A DNA stretch of 64,000 bases from positions 1 through 64,000 of the forward strand of contig SUVG01000001.1 of the NCBI GenBank assembly GCA_015062115.1, written 5' to 3'. The notes under the pieces were generated by a model that worked only from the letters and a program-made list of their open reading frames with translations, was not told the DNA's origin and made no database searches. A program made the translations under genes and the position numbers. Below, one piece after another: positions 58,786 through 64,000 of this stretch; position 1 is the stretch's first letter; each line of letters begins with the position of its first letter. Origin of the DNA: Elusimicrobium sp. (GTDB lineage Bacteria > Elusimicrobiota > Elusimicrobia > Elusimicrobiales > Elusimicrobiaceae).

Positions 58786-59991
58786 TTACCCCTCATACAC
58801 GGACAGCAAATACTCTATTTCTTTGGCGGTAAGATCCAGTTCTCTATCCAGGGAGGCCTGCGTAAAGCGTTCTTCCACGATTTGGGTAGCACACACGGCA
58901 AGCACACGCTTTAGAATTTCCATAATCGTACCCATGATAATTACATTGGGCAAAGTGCGTGCGGAAGATAAAATGGTGCTGTAGGTTTGCAGGCGTTGGG
59001 AAGAAGTGAAAATAAACTTTTCGAAAGATTCTTCAAAAGCGGGGAAGGCATCTATCATGCCGGCATATTTTACTTGAATATCCGGGCGGGCGCAGAATTT
59101 AATAAATTTAAGCGCATCTTTTTTGTGCTGGGAAAGTTTGTTAACAAACAGGTTCATGCCCGCCAAATAAGAAACGGAAGATTCCCCCGTGGCGGGAATC
59201 GGCAAGGTGCGTACCTTAAGGCCTTTACGCAAATTGAAAGTGCCGATACCCTGTTTGCGGGAAATCATCATACTGGCTTTGCCGGAAACCATGGTTCCCA
59301 GCGAGCCTCTCTCACGCAAAATAGGCATATAGTTGTTTAGTGCCAAATTGACATAATCGCGGATACCTTCCTTAAACGGCTTGGTGCCTACCAAAGTAGT
59401 GCCGCGGTCAGCCGACAACAAATCACTCCCGCGCCCCCAAATACACGGCAAGGCATTGCGCATGGAAAGAGAACCGCGCCAGTCGCTATTTTGCATGGGG
59501 TAGTAACCGGGAACATCTTTGAATTTCTCGCGCAGGGCTTCGCAGGTATCCAACAGCCCCTTCCAGGTGGAGAGGGCTTCTTCGGGCTTGGCGGTAACCA
59601 ACTTAAGATGATCGGCCCGATAGTGAAGCGCACTTAAATCAAACCACCACGGATAGGAATAAATATCCTTGGTGCCGGGTTGGTAACAATGTTTTTTTAA
59701 GGGAACTAAACAGTTGGAAAGGGAAAGCCCCGGATCCAACTGGGAGAGATTTTCGGCTACATCTTCCTTCACCAACAGAGCCGTCCAATAATGGGGAACT
59801 TGAATCAAATCCGGAATTTCTTCTTCGTGGGTGGGGTGCTTGATAGTAAACATGCGCCGCCAAAGCACGTTACGCGTAAATACGCGCACCGTTACATCAA
59901 CGGACGGATTTTCCTGCTTGAAAAGAGATACTAAAGTTGCGTAATCTTCCTTCGTTCTGGCACCCGAATCGGGCATTACCCACAAAATCAT
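58786..59991 (-). CDS. Solute-binding-protein-like protein without signal peptide
   Basis: 401 aa. The fold signature of family 1 extracellular solute-binding proteins is visible: an early strand ILWVMPDSGAR, EDYATLVSLFKQENPSVDVTV, IYSYPWWFDLSALHYRAD (hinge with aromatic ligand residues) and FIKFCARPDIQVKYAG. Yet the first residue sits where mature proteins begin, and AGGAG precedes the ATG by 5 bases, so no signal peptide is missing. No permease or ATPase genes are near. It may bind a ligand in the cytosol and inform the GGDEF protein made next to it. Confidence 0.8.
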   Translation of the reverse strand: MILWVMPDSGARTKEDYATLVSLFKQENPSVDVTVRVFTRNVLWRRMFTIKHPTHEEEIPDLIQVPHYWTALLVKEDVAENLSQLDPGLSLSNCLVPLKKHCYQPGTKDIYSYPWWFDLSALHYRADHLKLVTAKPEEALSTWKGLLDTCEALREKFKDVPGYYPMQNSDWRGSLSMRNALPCIWGRGSDLLSADRGTTLVGTKPFKEGIRDYVNLALNNYMPILRERGSLGTMVSGKASMMISRKQGIGTFNLRKGLKVRTLPIPATGESSVSYLAGMNLFVNKLSQHKKDALKFIKFCARPDIQVKYAGMIDAFPAFEESFEKFIFTSSQRLQTYSTILSSARTLPNVIIMGTIMEILKRVLAVCATQIVEERFTQASLDRELDLTAKEIEYLLSVYEG

Positions 59992-59999
59992 GAAAACTC

Positions 60000-61022
60000 C
60001 TATTTATCCCAATTGCGAACCTTCATATTGGGGTCAACATTGATATTCTTTTTTACCGGACGACCGGTTTTTTGCGCGTGTTCTAATTTTTTATAAGCAG
60101 CCAAGGCAATCATCGCGGCGTTATCCGAAGATAATTTACGGTCTACAAAATGAGCCGTTACCCCCAACTTGCCTGCCTCTTTTTCCATACGCTCGCGCAA
60201 GAGCGCATTGGCCGCCACTCCGCCGCCGACGGCAATATGTTTTACCTTATATTTTTTGGCGGCCCACAGGGTTTTGGTTACCAAAGTGTCCACCATGGCT
60301 TCTTCAAAACTGGCGCACACATCGGGAATACTGAAATTTTGGTGATCGCGCAGATAATAACTGACAGAAGTTTTTATCCCGCTAAACGAAAATTCCCACG
60401 TGCCGGGCAACAGCGGACGCGGAAAATGGATAGCATCGCGCTTACCCGACAAAGCCTGCTTGGATACCTGCGGCCCGCCCGGATAGGCAAGCCCCAACAA
60501 TTTGGCTACCTTATCGAAAGCTTCGCCGGCGGCATCGTCCCGCGTGCGGCCCAAAATTTTATAGTCTCCGTAATTCTTCACATACCACAGTTCCGTATGT
60601 CCGCCGGAAACGACCAAAGCCACCAGAGGAAATTGCAGGCGCTCTTTAACCTGGGAACCTTCAAATTCGCAGGCAAAGATATGCCCCTCTAGGTGGTTCA
60701 CTCCTATTATAGGCACTTTTTTGAAATTTGCAAGGGTTTCCGCCGCCACACGCCCCACCATAAGTCCGCCGGGCAACCCGGGGCCGCTGGCAAAGGCCAC
60801 ATAATCAAGCGGGTGTTTGCCCAAGGCTTCGTTAATTACGGTAGCGATTTTGGCCGCATGGGCGCGGCTGGCCAACTCGGGCACGACTCCGTGATATTTT
60901 TTATGTTCTTCAATTTGGGAATAAATTACATTGGTAACGATCTCCTTTCCGCCTTTAAGCAAAGAAGCGGAAGTTTCGTCGCAGGTTGATTCTATACCCA
61001 AAATGGTAAAATCTTTTTTCAT
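60000..61022 (-). CDS. tsaD: tRNA N6-threonylcarbamoyladenosine synthase subunit TsaD
   Basis: 340 aa. TsaD completes t6A at position 37 of ANN-decoding tRNAs. Signature parts: GIESTCDETSASLL at the start, metal-binding NHLEGHI (about 108-114), GGHTELWYV, VAKLLGLAYPGGPQ and GGGVAANALLRERM near 270. It starts 3 bases after the stop of the S41 protease gene, and is followed 8 bases later by the solute-binding-like gene. Confidence 0.97.
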   Translation of the reverse strand: MKKDFTILGIESTCDETSASLLKGGKEIVTNVIYSQIEEHKKYHGVVPELASRAHAAKIATVINEALGKHPLDYVAFASGPGLPGGLMVGRVAAETLANFKKVPIIGVNHLEGHIFACEFEGSQVKERLQFPLVALVVSGGHTELWYVKNYGDYKILGRTRDDAAGEAFDKVAKLLGLAYPGGPQVSKQALSGKRDAIHFPRPLLPGTWEFSFSGIKTSVSYYLRDHQNFSIPDVCASFEEAMVDTLVTKTLWAAKKYKVKHIAVGGGVAANALLRERMEKEAGKLGVTAHFVDRKLSSDNAAMIALAAYKKLEHAQKTGRPVKKNINVDPNMKVRNWDK

Positions 61023-61025
61023 ATA

Positions 61026-62405
61026 CTATTTTTCTTCTGTTTTTTCTGGGGCTTGTTGGGTGGTATCTTTCCCAGGATTTTGTTCTTTTACTTTCCGTTC
61101 CATCGATTCTTTGTCCGCTTGTTTTTTAGCCTCTTCCAAAGAAACTTTGCCCGTCAAAAGTTCCAGGGCACGGTCGAGCACCGGGTCTTTTTCGTTAAAT
61201 TCCATTTTCGGTTCTTCTTTCCCGGGAGTATAGACGATATCATTATATTGGTGGAAAATCTTTATCTCTTCATCTGCGTCCATGAATACTTCCACATCGG
61301 GGATAATACCGCCTTCTTCCGCTTTGGTTTTATCGCGGTAATCGCGTTGAATCAAACGGCCCGAAGGAGTGTAATATTTGGCAATTGTTAAGCGAAGGCC
61401 CGCTCCTCCCGCCAAAGGAAGCACTTGTTGCACGCTGGCTTTCCCGAAGGTGCGTTGACCCATTACCACCGCACGTTCGTTATCTTGCAAGGCCCCGGCC
61501 ACAATCTCGCTGGCACTGGCAGAAGCCCCATTTACCAAAAGAACCATCGGGATAGAAGGATATTCCCCTTGGGAAGAAGTTTTGAACTCTTGGTAATAGT
61601 CTTGTTTGCGGCCCTGGGTGTACACAATCATTTGATTTTCACCCAAAAACAATTTGGCAATATCCACCGCGCCTGTTAACAATCCGCCGGGGTTGAAGCG
61701 CAAATCTACTACCAAAGAAGTCATGCCTTGTTCGGTTAAATCGGTCATGGCTTTTTTGACTTCTTCCGTGCTGTGGCCGGAAAAATCAACTAAATACAAA
61801 TAGCCGACTTTATCCTTTAACATACGGTAATAAACCACTTGCGGAACGATTTGTTCGCGTTTTAATTTGAAATCGGGTAAAGTTACATATTTACCGGTTT
61901 TTTCGTCTTTGCGGCTGGCCGTTAATTTCACTTTGCTTCCTACGGAACCTCGCATAAGTTCCACCGCTTCGTCCAAATTCATACCGGCCAAGTCTTTATC
62001 GTCTACAAACAAAATACGGTCTCCCGGCATGATTCCGGCTTTGTAAGCGGGGGTGCCCGGCATAGGCGTAACCACGGTTACGAAATTATCTATTTTTTGA
62101 AGACGCATGCCGACCCCGCCGAAATCCCCCCGGGTATCGTTTTTAAGGGACTTATAGTCCTTCGGTTCCAAGTATTGGGAGAAGTCGTCCAATTCGCCGA
62201 TGACACCTTTGATAGCACCTTTAATCAACACATCGGTATCGGTTTTTTCTACATAGTTTTCTTTTACAAATTCAAGCACATCTACAAAAGTACGCAACTG
62301 TTTCAAACTGTTATCCGCCGCCGCATAAGCATACGGAAAAAGCGTGCCGACAAAAAACAACACCGCGGCAACAATAACAAAACGATTTAATTTTTCTGTT
62401 TTCAT
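61026..62405 (-). CDS. C-terminal processing peptidase, S41 family
   Basis: 459 aa with a signal peptide (VIVAAVLFFVGTLFPYAYA). A PDZ domain (about 85-165: GVGMRLQKIDNFVTVVTPM) is followed by the protease core, with the catalytic Ser in NGASASASEIV (about 298) and Lys in RTFGKASVQ (about 321). The C-terminal tail is charged (KQADKESMERKVKEQN). It trims periplasmic proteins; in gene order it follows envC by 17 bases, so it may process envelope proteins during division. Confidence 0.94.
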   Translation of the reverse strand: MKTEKLNRFVIVAAVLFFVGTLFPYAYAAADNSLKQLRTFVDVLEFVKENYVEKTDTDVLIKGAIKGVIGELDDFSQYLEPKDYKSLKNDTRGDFGGVGMRLQKIDNFVTVVTPMPGTPAYKAGIMPGDRILFVDDKDLAGMNLDEAVELMRGSVGSKVKLTASRKDEKTGKYVTLPDFKLKREQIVPQVVYYRMLKDKVGYLYLVDFSGHSTEEVKKAMTDLTEQGMTSLVVDLRFNPGGLLTGAVDIAKLFLGENQMIVYTQGRKQDYYQEFKTSSQGEYPSIPMVLLVNGASASASEIVAGALQDNERAVVMGQRTFGKASVQQVLPLAGGAGLRLTIAKYYTPSGRLIQRDYRDKTKAEEGGIIPDVEVFMDADEEIKIFHQYNDIVYTPGKEEPKMEFNEKDPVLDRALELLTGKVSLEEAKKQADKESMERKVKEQNPGKDTTQQAPEKTEEK

Positions 62406-62422
62406 ATTCCTTTCCTATCCCT

Positions 62423-63586
62423 CTATTGTAACCAATTTTGCGGATTAACGGCAGTCGCCCCTTGGCGGATTTCGAAGTAAACCGCACTTTGCCCGGTTCC
62501 GGACGACGATTGCGTATCCTTGCCGGCCAAGCCCAAGGTGCCCTGCACAGGGAGTTTATCCCCCACGGATACTTTTATTTCGCTCAAGAATCCGTAAATA
62601 CTGAAAAATCCTTTGTTGTGGTCCACAATCACCACGTTTCCGTACGAACGGAACGGCCCCGCGTAAATTACGCTTCCCGCCGCCACCGTTTTAACCGGCT
62701 CGCCGTATTTAGCGGCAATTTTAATACCATCACGGAAAATCCAAGTATTCAAATCGGCTCTGTATTCTTTACCGAATTTACTGATTACTTTTCCGTTTAC
62801 GGGCCAAGGCAAACTGTGGGCCGGCACATCAATTTTGGGCCCGTCCGTTTTTTTGCCCGCCGTTTTGGAAGACGAATCTTTTTGGGCGGCGGCCTTTCTT
62901 TTGCGTTCAAACGACGCAAGCAAATTGTTTAATTCCTGGGCCGATTTGTTCAGCTCGTTAATTTCTTTACGAACCGCGGCCACTTTGCGTTTGGTAACAT
63001 CTAAATCTTTTTTCTTTTTATTAAAAGATTGTGAAATAACGGCTTGCTCTTCTTTGATTTTGGAAGTTTGCGCCAAGAGGTTACGGTTGCGTTCTTCAAA
63101 CGAGTGGATACGCTCTTTGGCTTCTTTATTTTCTTTTTTAAGTTTTGCGGCAAAAGCGGCTTTGTGGGTAATCATACGCTCCACAAAAATTTCTTCTTCC
63201 AAACTGTACCCGCCGGGGCAGGCCGGGCAAGCGGGTGTAAAATAATGGGCCAAAAGTTCTTCTTCCACTACCCCTTTCCACATAGGCATACTGCGCTCCA
63301 AAGCGGCGCGTTTTTCTTCTATGGATAAAATGTTTTGTTCCACATAGGAAATGTCGGACTCCAGTTGATTTTTCTTGCGTTGAGCCCGCACGCGTTGGTC
63401 TTCCAAAGCGGTCATTTCCCGCGAAATTTTCTTTTCCTGCTCGCGGTATTTTTTTAGTTCGCTTTCTTTTTGGGCGGCTTGTTTTTTTAAGCGTTCGATT
63501 TCACGCTTACGATCGGCGGCCTCGTCGCAAAAAAGCGGCGAAGCACAAAAAAACAAAGCCAGTAAAACCGTTAGAATTTTTGCCAT
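62423..63586 (-). CDS. envC: EnvC-like murein hydrolase activator (degenerate LytM/M23)
   Basis: 387 aa. Signal peptide (about 1-20), long coiled coil (about 25-230), then an M23/LytM-fold domain (about 265-387). The zinc ligands of active M23 enzymes are missing: the first His-Asp pair is replaced in NTWIFRDGIKI, and HxH is YFEIR. That is what E. coli EnvC shows, which has no enzyme activity but activates amidases at the septum under FtsEX. Its start overlaps the upstream FtsX-like gene by 16 bases, supporting the EnvC assignment. Confidence 0.85.
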   Translation of the reverse strand: MAKILTVLLALFFCASPLFCDEAADRKREIERLKKQAAQKESELKKYREQEKKISREMTALEDQRVRAQRKKNQLESDISYVEQNILSIEEKRAALERSMPMWKGVVEEELLAHYFTPACPACPGGYSLEEEIFVERMITHKAAFAAKLKKENKEAKERIHSFEERNRNLLAQTSKIKEEQAVISQSFNKKKKDLDVTKRKVAAVRKEINELNKSAQELNNLLASFERKRKAAAQKDSSSKTAGKKTDGPKIDVPAHSLPWPVNGKVISKFGKEYRADLNTWIFRDGIKIAAKYGEPVKTVAAGSVIYAGPFRSYGNVVIVDHNKGFFSIYGFLSEIKVSVGDKLPVQGTLGLAGKDTQSSSGTGQSAVYFEIRQGATAVNPQNWLQ

Positions 63587-64000
63587 TTAGATAAAGTCCA
63601 CCCGAAAAGTCCGCAAAAGGCTATCAGTAAGATTTGCAGAAAAGGATTTGTAAACTGGGCAAAGGCTTCCGCCAAAAAACCGGTAGGATACACAAGCCCC
63701 GCAAAAAACAGGCACGCACACAACGCGGCTAATATGCCCGATACGGCGCCCCCCACATAATGCGAACGTTTTTCGCGAGATGGGTAGGCTTCGACCAAAA
63801 ACATAAAAGCCAAAAAGAGCAGTAACGAAAACGATACCGCCAAGCGCAACAGTTTGGCACACAACCCCACATAAAAAATCATATCGGCGTGTTCGACATT
63901 ATAACGGGCCGACAAAAGCGGATATTCCGAAGATAAATTATCCACAAACGGACGAATATTGTTTAACGCACGGAAGTTCACCTTTACTTCAAAATAGGGA
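63571..64000 (-). CDS. ftsX: FtsX-like division protein, C-terminal part, cut by window edge
   Basis: The reading frame is open to the right edge. The visible 142 residues start PYFEVKVNFRALNNIR, a fit to the end of the FtsX extracytoplasmic domain, and go on to three membrane helices (LLRLAVSFSLLLFLAFMFLVE; GAVSGILAALCACLFFAGLV; PFLQILLIAFCGLFGW). FtsX with the ATPase FtsE passes a signal to EnvC outside the membrane. The call rests on this layout and on the adjacent envC gene; the N-terminal part is out of view. Confidence 0.65.
   Translation of the reverse strand, partial: PYFEVKVNFRALNNIRPFVDNLSSEYPLLSARYNVEHADMIFYVGLCAKLLRLAVSFSLLLFLAFMFLVEAYPSREKRSHYVGGAVSGILAALCACLFFAGLVYPTGFLAEAFAQFTNPFLQILLIAFCGLFGWTLSKWQKF

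Noticed and set aside
58786-59991. Ordinary ABC-transporter sugar-binding protein
   Set aside because: No signal peptide and no permease or ATPase genes nearby; the start is well supported by AGGAG.
62423-63586. Active M23 endopeptidase
   Set aside because: The zinc-binding His residues are replaced (NTWIFRDG, YFEIR), so an activator role is more likely.

Overview
The window looks like a chromosomal piece from a fermentative, diderm, gut-type bacterium, most likely Elusimicrobiota (this is inference; no rRNA is present). Reasons: a PilE-like prepilin whose N-terminal style is typical of that phylum, a Rex/AdhE fermentative pair, an EnvC/FtsX envelope module, a secretin, a PorV-like outer-membrane protein, and a large Tad pilus locus. 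Genes are tightly packed. Several isolated genes appear to be transcribed without a leader, with the -10 box only 6-8 bases before the ATG.

Layout. 1-1349: two tandem M24 aminopeptidase-P-type genes. 1495-4614: an unknown membrane protein and a DacB-type peptidase. 4671-8144: divergent rex and adhE with well-formed facing promoters. 8205-9402: a PilE-like prepilin, a MerR-like regulator and two tRNA-Pro genes. 9683-16283: an RNA-repair island (WYL regulator, RtcB, T4-type polynucleotide kinase, Thg1-like 3'-5' polymerase, RlaP-type nucleotidyltransferase, T4-type HAD phosphatase, two unknown proteins, and two highly structured non-coding stretches). 16438-23779: a lipoprotein, a secreted unknown, a MATE transporter, a cold-shock protein, a formiminotransferase, RsmA and a TPR protein. 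23925-34432: a cluster of large, partly paralogous, membrane-anchored low-complexity proteins of unknown function. 34614-52506: a Tad/Flp pilus locus with embedded two-component regulators, a TadZ-TadA fusion, an enlarged TadB, a very short secretin and three Flp-type pilins. 52587-56954: a giant secreted protein with FlgD-like Ig repeats. 57230-64000: an operon ftsX-envC-ctp-tsaD followed by a signal-less solute-binding-like protein and a GAF-GGDEF protein.

The most interesting region is the RNA-repair island. Three copies of an 18-bp element, GCGACCNNNNGTTGTCGC, all with the same polarity, each lie exactly 10 bp upstream of a TANNNT box. They face rtcB-wyl on one side, and the 204-aa ORF and the structured RNA plus kinase-Thg1-RlaP operon on the other. 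The arrangement TTGTCG-N11-TANNNT is the same as the promoter class described for the actinobacterial WYL activator PafBC (tTGTCRgtg-N8-TAnnnT). I therefore propose that the WYL protein in this island is a PafBC-like activator of an RNA-damage regulon, including a roughly 310-nt structured RNA I cannot assign to a known family.

How the genes may work together: RtcB can directly join 3'-phosphate and 5'-OH ends. The split kinase and phosphatase can instead make 5'-phosphate and 3'-OH ends, for the Thg1-like enzyme (5' end building) and RlaP (3' end extension). In the Tad locus, pilin export and assembly genes run in one direction from the PorV-like gene to the TadE/G-like minor pilins, with sensor kinases and response regulators inside the run.
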